Of a stretch of 12,853 nt of DNA, positions 1-7,676 are shown one piece after another. The notes under the pieces are model-generated. The model did not search any database. It saw only the letters and a list, made by a program, of their open reading frames with translations, and had not been told where the DNA came from. Origin of the DNA: Paenibacillaceae bacterium UBA6304 (GTDB lineage: Bacteria > Bacillota > Bacilli > Paenibacillales > Paenibacillaceae); assembly GCA_002439285.1 (NCBI GenBank), contig DJTQ01000316.1, forward strand, positions 1 through 12,853, read 5' to 3'. A program made the translations under genes and the position numbers. The stretch's first letter is position 1. Each line of letters starts with the position of its first letter.

Positions 1-32
1 GTTTCCAATGAATGTATGCGACCTTTAAGCAT
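1..32 (-). CDS. pflA: Pyruvate formate-lyase activating enzyme, N-terminus only (runs off the left edge)
   Basis: Only ten full codons and two bases of an eleventh are present, reading MLKGRIHSLE from an ATG at 32. This opening is characteristic of PflA, the radical-SAM enzyme that places the glycyl radical on PflB. The CX3CX2C iron-sulfur motif would lie beyond the window. A good ribosome binding site (AAAGGGTG, 40-47) sits 7 bases upstream of the ATG. The gene starts 74 bases after the pflB stop, on the same strand and with no visible terminator between, so the two are probably co-transcribed as pflBA. Identification rests on the short N-terminus plus the pflB neighbour. Confidence 0.8.
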   Translation of the reverse strand, partial: MLKGRIHSLE

Positions 33-106
33 GTTTCGTCACCCTTTCTGATTGCACTGCCTTGAACCATTGAACAAAAATGATAAGCTTTTGTACCCCG
101 TTCGGG

Positions 107-2377
107 TTACATCGAACCGTGGAAAGTACGGTTAATTACATCGAGCTGTTGCTCGCGAGTCAGTTTAATGAAGTTTACCGCATATCCGGAAACGCGGATG
201 GTCAATTGCGGATAGTTCTCTGGATGTTCCATAGCGTCCATCAGCTGTTCACGGTCAAATACATTGACGTTCAAGTGATGGGCCTTGCTGCCGAAGTATC
301 CATCCATCATCGATACGAGGTTCGATTTACGGATCTCAGCTTCTTTACCGAGTGCCTTAGGCACGATCGAGAAGGTGTTCGAAATTCCATCCAAGCTATG
401 TTCATAAGGCAGTTTAGCTACGGAACTAAGCGAAGCAAGCGCACCCTTCTTATCGCGTCCATGCATTGGGTTGGCACCAGGAGCAAACGGTTCGCCGGCT
501 TTACGGCCGTCCGGCGTAGTTCCTGTTTTCTTACCATATACAACGTTCGAGGTAATCGTCAATACCGATTGTGTCGGCATAGCATTACGATAAGTTTTGT
601 GTTTACGAATCATGCTCATGAACGATTCAACGAGACCCACGGCAATTTGGTCGACTTTATCGTCGTTGTTGCCGTAGCAAGGGAATTCGCCTTCGATTTC
701 AAAGTCAACCGCGATGCCTTGTTCGTTGCGAATCGGTTTAACTTTAGCATACTTGATCGCGCTCAGCGAGTCTGCCGCTACGGACAAACCGGCGATCCCG
801 CAAGCCATTGTACGGAGAATGTCGCGATCATGCAGCGCCATTTCGATCCGTTCGTAGCAGTATTTATCATGCATGTAGTGAATCACGTTGAGTGTGTTCA
901 CATACAGCTTGGCAAGCCATTCCATCATCGGTTTGAAGCGTTTCATTACTTCGTCGTAATTCAGGTACTCGGAAGTGATGGCCGGGAATTCAGGGCCGAC
1001 TTGTGCGCCGGACTTCTCGTCTTTACCGCCGTTAATAGCGTACAACAGAGCTTTCGCAAGGTTGGCGCGTGCTCCGAAGAACTGCATTTGCTTCCCGATT
1101 TCCATAGCGGATACGCAGCAAGCGATACCGTAATCATCACCATAGATCGGACGCATGAGATCGTCATTTTCGTATTGGATCGAGCTAGTTTCGATCGATA
1201 CCTTAGCGCAATATTTCTTGAAGCCTTCAGGCAACTGTTCGGACCAGAGAACCGTCAAGTTTGGTTCTGGAGCAGGTCCCAGGTTGTACAGAGTGTGCAG
1301 GAAACGGAAGCTGTTCTTAGTTACTCTAGTCACGCCGTTTACCGACATGCCGCCGATCGATTCAGTAACCCAAGTAGGGTCGCCGCTGAACAGATCATTG
1401 TAATCCGGAGTACGCAGGAATTTGACGATCCGCAGTTTCATAACGAAATGGTCAACCAGCTCTTGAGCTGTTTCTTCTGTCAGGGTACCTTCAGCCAGAT
1501 CACGTTCGATGTATGCGTCAAGGAAAGAAGATACGCGGCCAAGGGACATTGCCGCACCATCTTGTTCCTTAACGGCAGCCAGATAACCGAAGTAGAGCCA
1601 TTGGAAAGCTTCCTTCGCGTTCTCTGCAGGTCTGGAAATATCGAAGCCGTACATTTCGCCAAGCTGTTTCAATTCGTCCAAAGCGCGAACTTGTTCGGAC
1701 AATTCTTCGCGGAGGCGAATCACGTCTTCATCAATCACGTCCACTTCAAGGCTCTTCAGTTCGTTATGTTTTTGCTTGATCAGGAAATCTACCCCGTAAA
1801 GCGCAACGCGGCGATAGTCGCCGATGATGCGGCCGCGGCCGTATGCATCAGGAAGGCCTGTAATAATACCGGCTTTACGAGCAGCTCTCATATCGGATGT
1901 ATAGGCATCAAACACGCCTTGGTTATGTGTTTTGCGGATCGTAGTAAACATATCCACAATTTCGCCCGGCAGGTCGAATCCATAAGCCTTGCAGGCGTTA
2001 ATTACCATATTTATGCCGCCAAAAGGATGAATCGTACGTTGGAAAGGAGCTTCCCCTTGTACACCGACGATTTGTTCCTTGTTTTTGTCCAAGTAACCGG
2101 GAGCATGGGATATAATAGTAGAAGGCTTGTTGACTTCAACGTCAAGCACGCCGCCAGCATCTCTTTCTTTCTTGGTCAAATCAGAAATAATATCCCACAG
2201 TGCTTTAGTATTCTCCGTTGCGCCTTCCAAGAAAGATTCGTCGCCTTCATAAGCCAGGATGTTGGTCTCGATGAAATCGCGGGTGTTTACTTCTCTCATC
2301 CATTTCCCTTTTTTAAAACCTCTCCATGCTGTTTCAACTTCTTGTTTTTGTTCTACTTCTCTCTCAATCACCGACAT
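107..2377 (-). CDS. pflB: Formate C-acetyltransferase (pyruvate formate-lyase)
   Basis: Cytoplasmic glycyl-radical enzyme that converts pyruvate and CoA to acetyl-CoA and formate under anoxia. The 756-residue product matches the usual length (E. coli PflB is 760). The catalytic cysteine pair is Cys420-Cys421 in the IACCVSAM motif. The radical glycine is Gly731 in VSGYAVNF, 25 residues from the C-terminus, which is the expected place. The start at 2377 ([10 protein letters not shown]) is chosen because GGAGGG at 2385-2390 lies 7 bases upstream. Longer in-frame starts at 2464 and 2392 lie upstream of or overlapping this site and are unlikely. It is followed by pflA and preceded by adhE on the same strand, but has its own upstream regulatory region with Fnr-type boxes. 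Being oxygen-labile, the protein fits anaerobic induction. Confidence 0.97.
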   Translation of the reverse strand: MSVIEREVEQKQEVETAWRGFKKGKWMREVNTRDFIETNILAYEGDESFLEGATENTKALWDIISDLTKKERDAGGVLDVEVNKPSTIISHAPGYLDKNKEQIVGVQGEAPFQRTIHPFGGINMVINACKAYGFDLPGEIVDMFTTIRKTHNQGVFDAYTSDMRAARKAGIITGLPDAYGRGRIIGDYRRVALYGVDFLIKQKHNELKSLEVDVIDEDVIRLREELSEQVRALDELKQLGEMYGFDISRPAENAKEAFQWLYFGYLAAVKEQDGAAMSLGRVSSFLDAYIERDLAEGTLTEETAQELVDHFVMKLRIVKFLRTPDYNDLFSGDPTWVTESIGGMSVNGVTRVTKNSFRFLHTLYNLGPAPEPNLTVLWSEQLPEGFKKYCAKVSIETSSIQYENDDLMRPIYGDDYGIACCVSAMEIGKQMQFFGARANLAKALLYAINGGKDEKSGAQVGPEFPAITSEYLNYDEVMKRFKPMMEWLAKLYVNTLNVIHYMHDKYCYERIEMALHDRDILRTMACGIAGLSVAADSLSAIKYAKVKPIRNEQGIAVDFEIEGEFPCYGNNDDKVDQIAVGLVESFMSMIRKHKTYRNAMPTQSVLTITSNVVYGKKTGTTPDGRKAGEPFAPGANPMHGRDKKGALASLSSVAKLPYEHSLDGISNTFSIVPKALGKEAEIRKSNLVSMMDGYFGSKAHHLNVNVFDREQLMDAMEHPENYPQLTIRVSGYAVNFIKLTREQQLDVINRTFHGSM

Positions 2378-2449
2378 CTTTAATCCCTCCATATAGTTTA
2401 GAAGTACGCGGTTTGAAGGATATTTCCGCGTCTTATGATCCCTAAAATT

Positions 2450-2465
2450 TGTGATAATTTTCACA
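2450..2465. promoter_or_regulatory. Perfect Fnr-type box upstream of pflB (proximal)
   Basis: TGTGA-TAATTT-TCACA is an exact match to the TGTGA-N6-TCACA consensus of Bacillus Fnr. Its centre (2457.5) is 80 bases upstream of the pflB start codon. A weak -10-like AAATAT at 2420-2425 on the minus strand would put this box near -44.5. That is close to the class II activator position, so a second pflB promoter is possible. The right half, TTCACAA, also fits Rex. The site is seen directly; the regulator is inferred. Confidence 0.65.
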
Positions 2466-2547
2466 ACTCCGACACTGATAAGCCCTTAGCTTTTAAAATC
2501 ACATCCGCTGTACTTACCACCGTACCGGGGATCATTTATATCATTAT

Positions 2548-2553
2548 CTTATA
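2548..2553 (-). promoter_or_regulatory. Candidate extended -10 of the distal pflB promoter
   Basis: On the minus strand TATAAG is preceded by TGA, giving an extended -10 (TGN-TATAAG). The predicted start is near 2541. The nearer box of the tandem pair (centre 2580.5) would then lie at about -39.5, in the window used by class II Fnr activation. A GATAAT at 2543-2548 is an alternative -10. There is no clear -35, as expected for an activator-dependent promoter. Confidence 0.45.
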
Positions 2554-2572
2554 TCATTACCCATTTAAACAG

Positions 2573-2609
2573 TGTGACAAATATCACTTTTGAAGTGATA
2601 TTTGTCACT
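2573..2609. promoter_or_regulatory. Tandem Fnr-type boxes in a long perfect palindrome, between adhE and pflB
   Basis: Two boxes, TGTGA-CAAATA-TCACT (2573-2588) and AGTGA-TATTTG-TCACT (2594-2609), have centres exactly 21 bases apart, two helical turns. Together they form one perfect inverted repeat: GTGACAAATATCACTT at 2574-2589 and its complement at 2593-2608, with a 3-base loop. The element starts 18 bases after the adhE stop, so as RNA it could also form a strong hairpin at the adhE 3' end. There is no T-tract after it on the minus strand, so I call it an operator pair first and a terminator or 3' stabiliser second. Confidence 0.6.
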
Positions 2610-2627
2610 TAAGACTTACGTGTTCAC

Positions 2628-5243
2628 TTATTCTTCAAATCTTCCATAGAAAGCGTCACGGTAAACATCAGCCAACTCAGTTACGAGCGGAAGTTTCGGA
2701 TTTGCTGTTGTACATTGGTCTTCGAAAGCGCGGTCTGCCAGGTAGTCTACACGCGATTCGAAGTCTTTCGAATCGAAACCAAGTTCTTGGAAGGTCTCAG
2801 GAATACCCAGTTTCTTGTTCAGATCGCGGATCGCGTTAATCAAGCTCTTCACGCCTTCTTCCGTAGTACGTGCAGGCAGTCCCAGAATACGGGCGATTTC
2901 TGCATAACGTTCGTCAGCCACGAAGTGGGTGTATTTAGGCCATGCGGCGAATTTTGTAGGTTTCTTTGCATTGTAACGAATTACGTGCGGCATCAGAATC
3001 GCATTGGTACGGCCATGCGCTGTGTGGTATTGTCCGCCCCATTTATGCGCCAAGCTGTGGTTGATGCCCAGGAATGCGTTCGCGAAGGCCATACCGGCCA
3101 AAGTCGAAGCATTGTGCATTTTTTCACGAGCCAGTTTGTCGCCGGTCAGCGCCGATTTCTCCAGGTATTGGAATACCAATTGAATGGCTTTGATGGCAAG
3201 GCCGTCCGTGTAGTCGCTCGCCATAACCGAAACATAAGCTTCGATAGCATGAGTCAGTACGTCCATCCCGGTGTCGGCTACAGCCACTTTTGGCAAGCTG
3301 TATACGAACTCAGGGTCGATAATAGCTACATCTGGAGTCAACTCGTAATCAGCCAAAGGATATTTCGTGTTGCCGTTGATTTTATCCGTAATTACCGCGA
3401 ACGAAGTAACTTCCGAACCCGTACCCGAAGTAGTCGGAATCGCAACGAATTTCGCTTTGCGTCCCAGGCGTGGGTATTTGTAGATCCGTTTGCGGATATC
3501 CATGAATTTTTGTTTCAGGTTGTTAAAGTCGGTATCCGGATATTCGTAGAACAGCCACATACCTTTCGCAGCATCCATCGGCGAACCGCCGCCCAGTGCG
3601 ATGATGCAGTCCGGTTGGAATTTTGCCATCAATTCGGTACCGCGTTCTACCGTAGTTGTCGATGGATCCGGCTCAACATCCGAGAATACTTCGATCGCTA
3701 CTGGAGTTTGGCGTTGACGGAGGTAGTGCTCCACTCTTTCCACATATCCCAGTTTAACCATCATTGGGTCGGTTACAATCAGTACGCGAGTAATATCCGG
3801 CATTTTGGCAAGGTATTGCGTCGAGTTTTTCTCGAAATAGATTTTGTCAGGTACTTTAAACCATTGCATATTCACGGTACGACGATTCACCCTTTTCACG
3901 TTGATCAGATTGACAGCCGTTACGTTCGACGAAGTCGAGTTACGTCCGTAAGATCCGCAGCCCAGCGTCAGCGAAGGCAGGTTCGTATTGTAGATGTCGC
4001 CGATACCGCCTTGCGAAGATGGTTGGTTGACGAGAATCCGGCAAGTAGGCATCCGGTCCGAATATTTTTGAATAATTTCTTCATTATTACTATGAATAAC
4101 CGAAGAGTGGCCCATACCTCCGAATTGAACAACTTCAAGCGCGCGTTCGATGCCTTGCTCTGCTGTTTTCACTTTGTAGCAAGCCAGAACCGGGCTCAAT
4201 TTCTCAGCGGACAGCGGGAATTTTGGTCCCACACCTTCAATTTCAGCAACCAGGATTTTCGTTCCGGCAGGAACATCGATGCCGCACATTTCAGCGATCT
4301 TCACCGCAGGTTGGCCGACGATGTTCGGATTTACGGCGCATTTATCTGCAATGATGGCTCCGGCTGTAAGTTTAGCAGCTTCGTCTTTGTTGACAAAGTA
4401 ACAGCCGTTAGCAATCATTTTCTTCTTCACTTGGTCAAACACTGGCTCTTCAATAATAACCGCTTGTTCGGAAGCACAGATCATACCGTTATCGAATGTT
4501 TTCGAGAGAATCAGGTCATTGACTGCTTGATCCAGATCCGCACTCTTTTCAATGAAGCAAGGTACGTTACCAGGACCTACGCCGAGTGCCGGTTTGCCGC
4601 AACTGTATGCCGCTTTAACCATGGCCGATCCGCCGGTTGCCAGGATGCAAGCTACGTCAGGATGATTCATCAGGCCGTTCGTGCGATCCATCGAAGGATT
4701 CTCGATCCATTGGATGCAATCTGCAGGAGCGCCATGCTTAACGGCTGCTTCCAGCAAGATTTTCGCAGCTTCCGTACTACATTTTTGAGCGGATGGGTGA
4801 AAACCGAAAATGATAGGATTGCGAGTTTTGATAGCAATAAGAGCTTTAAAAATGGTAGTCGATGTTGGGTTGGTTACAGGAGTGATCCCCATAATAATGC
4901 CAACTGGTTCAGCGATCTTTTGGAAATTGTCATAAGGGTTATCTTCAATTACTCCAACTGTTTTGTTATTCTTGATGCTATGGTAAATGTACTCGGTCGC
5001 AAACATGTTCTTAATGATCTTGTCTTCGTACACACCGCGTCCGGTTTCCTCTACAGCCATCTTAGCTAGATACATGTGTCGGTCAAGTCCGGCCAACGCC
5101 ATGGCTTGCACAATCTTGTCGATTTGTTCTTGATCCATACTCATGAATGCTTCGGATGCTTTCTTCCCTTTGTTAATCAAGGTTTGGATGTAATCTTGTG
5201 CAGTGGGCTCAGCTTTTGTCGTCACTTCGTTCTTAACGGCCAT
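2628..5243 (-). CDS. adhE: Bifunctional acetaldehyde-CoA/alcohol dehydrogenase
   Basis: Reduces acetyl-CoA to acetaldehyde and then to ethanol, oxidising two NADH; in other bacteria it assembles into spirosome filaments. The 871-residue product has the full fused layout. The N-terminal CoA-acylating aldehyde dehydrogenase domain (about 1-445) has catalytic Cys256 in ICASEQ. The C-terminal iron-dependent alcohol dehydrogenase domain (about 460-871) has [10 protein letters not shown] for NAD binding. Its metal ligands are Asp661, His665, His729 and His743, with the same spacing as in E. coli AdhE. The start at 5243 (MAVKNEV) is chosen because AGGAGG at 5253-5258 is 9 bases upstream. An ATG at 5252 directly abuts that site and is unlikely to be used. 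The upstream region carries Rex/Fnr-like dyads. It lies just ahead of pflB, so both fermentation steps are adjacent. Confidence 0.97.
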   Translation of the reverse strand: MAVKNEVTTKAEPTAQDYIQTLINKGKKASEAFMSMDQEQIDKIVQAMALAGLDRHMYLAKMAVEETGRGVYEDKIIKNMFATEYIYHSIKNNKTVGVIEDNPYDNFQKIAEPVGIIMGITPVTNPTSTTIFKALIAIKTRNPIIFGFHPSAQKCSTEAAKILLEAAVKHGAPADCIQWIENPSMDRTNGLMNHPDVACILATGGSAMVKAAYSCGKPALGVGPGNVPCFIEKSADLDQAVNDLILSKTFDNGMICASEQAVIIEEPVFDQVKKKMIANGCYFVNKDEAAKLTAGAIIADKCAVNPNIVGQPAVKIAEMCGIDVPAGTKILVAEIEGVGPKFPLSAEKLSPVLACYKVKTAEQGIERALEVVQFGGMGHSSVIHSNNEEIIQKYSDRMPTCRILVNQPSSQGGIGDIYNTNLPSLTLGCGSYGRNSTSSNVTAVNLINVKRVNRRTVNMQWFKVPDKIYFEKNSTQYLAKMPDITRVLIVTDPMMVKLGYVERVEHYLRQRQTPVAIEVFSDVEPDPSTTTVERGTELMAKFQPDCIIALGGGSPMDAAKGMWLFYEYPDTDFNNLKQKFMDIRKRIYKYPRLGRKAKFVAIPTTSGTGSEVTSFAVITDKINGNTKYPLADYELTPDVAIIDPEFVYSLPKVAVADTGMDVLTHAIEAYVSVMASDYTDGLAIKAIQLVFQYLEKSALTGDKLAREKMHNASTLAGMAFANAFLGINHSLAHKWGGQYHTAHGRTNAILMPHVIRYNAKKPTKFAAWPKYTHFVADERYAEIARILGLPARTTEEGVKSLINAIRDLNKKLGIPETFQELGFDSKDFESRVDYLADRAFEDQCTTANPKLPLVTELADVYRDAFYGRFEE

Positions 5244-5287
5244 TTCTCTCATCCTCCTAAGTTGGATAATGGATAACCCTTTTTATC

Positions 5288-5305
5288 TAGTGAAATGTTT
5301 CACGT
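5288..5305. promoter_or_regulatory. Rex-like dyad A in the adhE leader
   Basis: TAGTGAA-ATGT-TTCACGT is a near match to the Rex operator TTGTGAA-N4-TTCACAA, with the core GTGAA...TTCAC intact. It also reads as an Fnr-type AGTGA-N6-TCACG. It lies about 45-60 bases upstream of the adhE start codon. This is too close for a class II activator site, because the start site would fall on the ribosome binding site. A repressor or roadblock role is more likely. Confidence 0.55.
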
Positions 5306-5348
5306 TCGGGTTTATCCTTATGAAGCTGTGCGCTTCTCTTATGGTCTT

Positions 5349-5354
5349 AGCTTA
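5349..5354 (-). promoter_or_regulatory. Tentative extended -10 for adhE
   Basis: On the minus strand TGC-TAAGCT gives an extended -10 with a poor hexamer. The predicted start is near 5342, which puts dyad B (centre 5384.5) at -42.5. The same hexamer, TAAGCT, occurs at the corresponding place upstream of ric (12302-12307). The assignment rests mainly on this geometry. Confidence 0.3.
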
Positions 5355-5375
5355 GCACAGCTGGTTCGATTTGTA

Positions 5376-5393
5376 TAGTGAATTTTTTCACGT
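5376..5393. promoter_or_regulatory. Rex/Fnr-like dyad B upstream of adhE
   Basis: TAGTGAA-TTTT-TTCACGT has exactly the same 7-base arms as dyad A, 88 bases away; only the central four bases differ. It fits Rex (GTGAA-N4-TTCAC) better than the boxes at pflB and nirB do, but also contains AGTGA-N6-TCACG. If the tentative -10 is right it overlaps the -35 region, where Rex would repress or Fnr activate. Confidence 0.55.
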
Positions 5394-5400
5394 ACTTTAA

Positions 5401-5422
5401 AATAATGAAATTTTTCATTATT
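5401..5422. promoter_or_regulatory. 22-base AT-rich palindrome (dyad C) upstream of adhE
   Basis: AATAATGAAA and TTTCATTATT are perfect complements separated by TT. The core TGAA-N4-TTCA resembles dyads A and B, but with ATGAA/TTCAT instead of GTGAA/TTCAC. The centre is 27 bases from that of dyad B. It may be a weaker site for the same regulator or simply an AT-rich cruciform. Confidence 0.35.
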
Positions 5423-5513
5423 TCCTGCTTGTTTTTTCACTTTGGATTTGCAATTCAGAGCTTGTCAAACCCTCTTCTTACCCATTTTTATAAGAAACAA
5501 GTACCGTATAAAT

Positions 5514-5529
5514 AGTGAAATTAGTCACA
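5514..5529. promoter_or_regulatory. Fnr-type box upstream of fnr
   Basis: AGTGA-AATTAG-TCACA has one mismatch to TGTGA-N6-TCACA. Its centre (5521.5) lies 119 bases upstream of the fnr start codon and about 80 bases upstream of the start predicted from the TATAAT at 5590. Autoregulation of fnr is the simplest reading. An imperfect dyad, TGTTGAAATTTCGACA, follows at 5531-5546. Bases 5423-5513, between the adhE-side and fnr-side dyads, hold nothing I can name. Confidence 0.5.
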
Positions 5530-5589
5530 ATGTTGAAATTTCGACACTTTTTTGGCCTTTTCAATCCACTCAAATCGATTAAAACGTTA

Positions 5590-5595
5590 TATAAT
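5590..5595 (+). promoter_or_regulatory. Candidate -10 box for fnr
   Basis: A perfect TATAAT on the plus strand, giving a predicted start near 5602 and a leader of about 40 bases. No convincing -35 is found 16-18 bases upstream. The promoter may need an activator, or the match may be chance in AT-rich DNA. Confidence 0.4.
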
Positions 5596-5640
5596 TAATT
5601 TAAAATTTTCAGAAAAATTTGGAACACAAAGGGGAAATCA

Positions 5641-6360
5641 ATGATGAGTGAAATCGTAAGCGCCACCCTGCCCCGCGGCAATACGAGCTGTTTTACAGAG
5701 CAAAACTTCAATCGTCTTCTTGTCACAATGAAAGAAAAAGCGTATCCCGAAGGTACTCACTTGTTCTGGGAAGGCGACTTTTCCGATAAACTGTTCTATA
5801 TTAAACGCGGTCGCGTAAAACTAACTAAATCCACCGACGAAGGCAAAGAGCTGATTCTGTATATGTACGGACGAGGCGATATGGTGGGCCAAGCGGATCC
5901 TTTCTTCAGCACAAAGCACAGCTTTACCGCAGAAGTTATTGAGGACAGTGAAATCGGGGTCATCGAGCAAAAGGATCTTGAAATTATGATTTGCCAGCAC
6001 TGTGATTTTGCGATCGACTTCATGAAATGGATGGGCATCCATCATCGTCTGACGCAAACCAAGTTCCGTGATCTAATGATGTACGGCAAGCCCGGCGCAC
6101 TCTGCTCGACTCTTATCCGGTTGAGTAACACTTATGGCGAACAGCATGGCGACAATATCCTCATCAACAAAAAGATTACCCATACCGACCTTTCGAACAT
6201 GATCGGCGCCACTCGCGAAAGCGTCAACCGTATGCTGAGTGATCTTCGCAAGAAAGACGCGCTGGAATACGAAAACGGGATGATCGTGATTAAAGACCTT
6301 GTTATGCTGCAGGACATTTGCCATTGCGAACTTTGCCCGAATGAAATTTGCCGGATCTAA
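5641..6360 (+). CDS. fnr: Fnr, oxygen-sensing Crp/Fnr-family transcriptional regulator
   Basis: Cytoplasmic DNA-binding regulator that activates anaerobic genes when its [4Fe-4S] cluster is intact. The 239-residue product has an N-terminal cyclic-nucleotide-binding-like beta-barrel (about 20-125), a dimerisation helix (about 125-150) and a winged helix-turn-helix. The recognition helix includes GATRESVNRML (about 190-200), whose E-S-V-N-R is typical of Bacillus Fnr. Cluster ligands known from B. subtilis Fnr (Asp141 and C-terminal C-x2-C-x4-C) correspond to Asp144 in KFRDLMM and to Cys229, Cys232 and Cys237. Extra cysteines are Cys227 and a C-x2-C at 118/121. AAAGGGG at 5628-5634 serves either ATG at 5641 (6 bases) or 5644 (9 bases). 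It is divergent from adhE, with matching operators in front of most neighbours. Confidence 0.93.
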   Translation: MMSEIVSATLPRGNTSCFTEQNFNRLLVTMKEKAYPEGTHLFWEGDFSDKLFYIKRGRVKLTKSTDEGKELILYMYGRGDMVGQADPFFSTKHSFTAEVIEDSEIGVIEQKDLEIMICQHCDFAIDFMKWMGIHHRLTQTKFRDLMMYGKPGALCSTLIRLSNTYGEQHGDNILINKKITHTDLSNMIGATRESVNRMLSDLRKKDALEYENGMIVIKDLVMLQDICHCELCPNEICRI

Positions 6361-6361
6361 C

Positions 6362-6384
6362 AGAATGAGATATGAAATCATTCT
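6362..6384. terminator. Weak hairpin just after fnr
   Basis: AGAATGA and TCATTCT form a 7-base stem with a 9-base loop, two bases after the fnr stop codon. It is AT-rich and is followed by CCCTGTTCTTTCT rather than a clean T-run, so it is at best a weak terminator. Confidence 0.25.
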
Positions 6385-6429
6385 CCCTGTTCTTTCTATA
6401 GTCGTTCCATGGGGAAATAACTACATTAT

Positions 6430-6466
6430 CAGGACGGTGCAGCCTAAGTCCATCTGCTCCGTCCTG
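6430..6466. terminator. GC-rich hairpin between convergent fnr and the acetyltransferase gene
   Basis: CAGGACGG (6430-6437) pairs perfectly with CCGTCCTG (6459-6466). After a T-T mismatch the stem continues with GCAG/CTGC around an 11-base loop. It sits in the gap between converging genes, where a shared terminator is expected. Neither side has a T-tract, so it may act through another mechanism or only stabilise 3' ends. Confidence 0.4.
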
Positions 6467-6515
6467 CTTGACGTAGAACAATATTAACCTAGTCTTTCTG
6501 TCTATGAGACAGCAG

Positions 6516-6539
6516 TGTCTTAAGCAATGTCTTAAGCGA
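6516..6539. repeat. 12-base tandem duplication at the 3' end of the acetyltransferase gene
   Basis: TGTCTTAAGCAA is followed directly by TGTCTTAAGCGA, two copies with one mismatch. The stop codon of the minus-strand acetyltransferase lies in the second copy, and the first copy carries the same in-frame stop. The duplication does not change the protein. Confidence 0.6.
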
Positions 6540-7422
6540 TAGAAGTAATCGGGTGTTTTATGTTTTGGAACGAGGAAATATCGCTGCTATGGGACCTGAC
6601 AAATAGTCCCCCATTGTACGCATGTTGAACAAGATCCAAATCTTTATAATCCGGAGTATAGTGGAACACCACTTTCCTAACGTCTTTATCTACAATTCGC
6701 GATAGAATATCCCGAATATCAAATCCCGTTGCACTTACGATATCGAATAGATCGATTCGATCCTCTTCTCGCTTATATATAACGATGATCCCCTCATCTT
6801 CCAAATAATAAATATCCTCACTAAAAACATTCAACACATAGAACATTAGCATCCCTTCCACATTTGCAGTACCAAAACGTTGAGAATTGGGCAGCCTTCC
6901 CAGAGCCTTTTGATACAACAATGCCCGGTCATTCTCGTTTTGGATATCTAGCTTTCTCATGCCTTTATTTGCAGTTGGAACACGTAGATTCTCTGATAGG
7001 TTTTCCAGTGAAAACAACTGCTCCTGAACAGGCTGAAAACCGAATCTCGGATAAAAATCCAAAACGGATTCATTTGCGAACAGATACATCCAATCACACT
7101 TGCTCTCATAATCTTCAAGGACTTTTGTCATCAAACTTGTCGACAAGCCTTGATTGCAATATTCCGGATGCGTCATAACCGTACCGATTTGAACGGCCTG
7201 CTTGGTTTCGCCATTTATGATCAGATCCAGAATATTTACGGACACATTCGCAATAACCCGGTCTCCATCCAAATAAGAATAGGGAATATAACGTTCATTC
7301 CAATACCCCTTTTGATACCATTCTTCAAAACTTATGCCAAACATGCTAAAGGCTAAATCCGAAAAGCTCTTTCTAATAGAATCATTATTTTTATAGTTCT
7401 GAACAAATCTGATATTGCGCAT
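6532..7422 (-). CDS. GNAT-family N-acetyltransferase (substrate unknown)
   Basis: Predicted acetyl-CoA-dependent acyltransferase of 296 residues. An N-terminal GNAT fold spans about 1-140, with strand 4 and motif A at VQIGTVMTHPEYCNQGLSTS (77-96). The pyrophosphate-binding loop is degenerate: C-N-Q-G-L-S where R/Q-x-x-G-x-G/A is usual. FYPRFGF, following an Asn-Glu-Ser, is the typical motif B region. The C-terminal half (about 160-296) has no clear motif; the layout recalls Eis-like two-domain acetyltransferases but is shorter. Start at 7422 (MRNIRFVQNY) is chosen for GGAGG at 7430-7434, 7 bases upstream; 7425 is possible, and a TTG at 7440 lies before the ribosome binding site. The gene looks more AT-rich than its neighbours and has no visible Fnr box, so it seems unrelated to the anaerobic genes around it. 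Confidence 0.8.
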   Translation of the reverse strand: MRNIRFVQNYKNNDSIRKSFSDLAFSMFGISFEEWYQKGYWNERYIPYSYLDGDRVIANVSVNILDLIINGETKQAVQIGTVMTHPEYCNQGLSTSLMTKVLEDYESKCDWMYLFANESVLDFYPRFGFQPVQEQLFSLENLSENLRVPTANKGMRKLDIQNENDRALLYQKALGRLPNSQRFGTANVEGMLMFYVLNVFSEDIYYLEDEGIIVIYKREEDRIDLFDIVSATGFDIRDILSRIVDKDVRKVVFHYTPDYKDLDLVQHAYNGGLFVRSHSSDISSFQNIKHPITSIA

Positions 7423-7536
7423 CATACGGCCTCCGATCAACTTACTCGTTGTATTCTCATAATAGGAAATATCTAAAATGTATCATTGAATGGATGTAGG
7501 GGAAGTCCATTGTCTGGATACAATCATCTTATATAC

Positions 7537-7558
7537 TTTTAACTAAAGCTAGTTAAAA
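7537..7558. repeat. 22-base palindrome upstream of the acetyltransferase gene
   Basis: TTTTAACTA and TAGTTAAAA are perfect 9-base arms around AAGC. It lies about 115 bases upstream of the acetyltransferase start and beyond the nir terminator. It could be an operator for that gene or a weak AT-rich hairpin. A shorter dyad, ATTGT-N6-ACAAT, is at 7509-7524. I see no confident promoter in the rest of 7441-7604. Confidence 0.35.
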
Positions 7559-7604
7559 ATTGACTTTAATCATCAATTCCAAAGAGACTAACCAGTTAAC
7601 CGAC

Positions 7605-7645
7605 AAAAAAACTGCATCAACGGTTACTTCAGACCGTCAATGCAG
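7605..7645 (-). terminator. Rho-independent terminator of the nirBDC operon
   Basis: On the minus strand CTGCAT...ACGGT pairs with ACCGT...ATGCAG, with a 2x2 internal mismatch and an 8-base loop, followed directly by a run of seven T. It lies about 30 bases after the nirC stop codon. This is a standard intrinsic terminator and insulates the nir operon from the acetyltransferase gene. Confidence 0.88.
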
Positions 7646-7676
7646 CTCTTAAAAGTTTTTCATGTTGTAGAATGGG

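Noticed and set aside
80..2383. A 767-codon open frame on the plus strand, antisense to pflB
   Set aside because: It is the mirror of a fully conserved gene. The translation has no recognisable domain or good ribosome binding site, and such open antisense frames arise when the sense gene avoids codons that read as stops on the other strand.
2378..2464. Extended N-terminus of PflB from an ATG at 2464
   Set aside because: The added 29 residues are not PflB-like, overlap a perfect Fnr box and include the ribosome binding site of the proper start at 2377.
2573..2609. Classical Rho-independent terminator for adhE
   Set aside because: The stem is strong, but no T-run follows on the minus strand, and both halves match Fnr boxes, so a regulatory role is better supported.
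2715..5069. A 784-codon open frame on the plus strand, antisense to adhE
   Set aside because: Same reasoning as for pflB. AdhE is intact with catalytic and metal residues on the minus strand, and the antisense product is rich in His, Phe and Arg with no domain.
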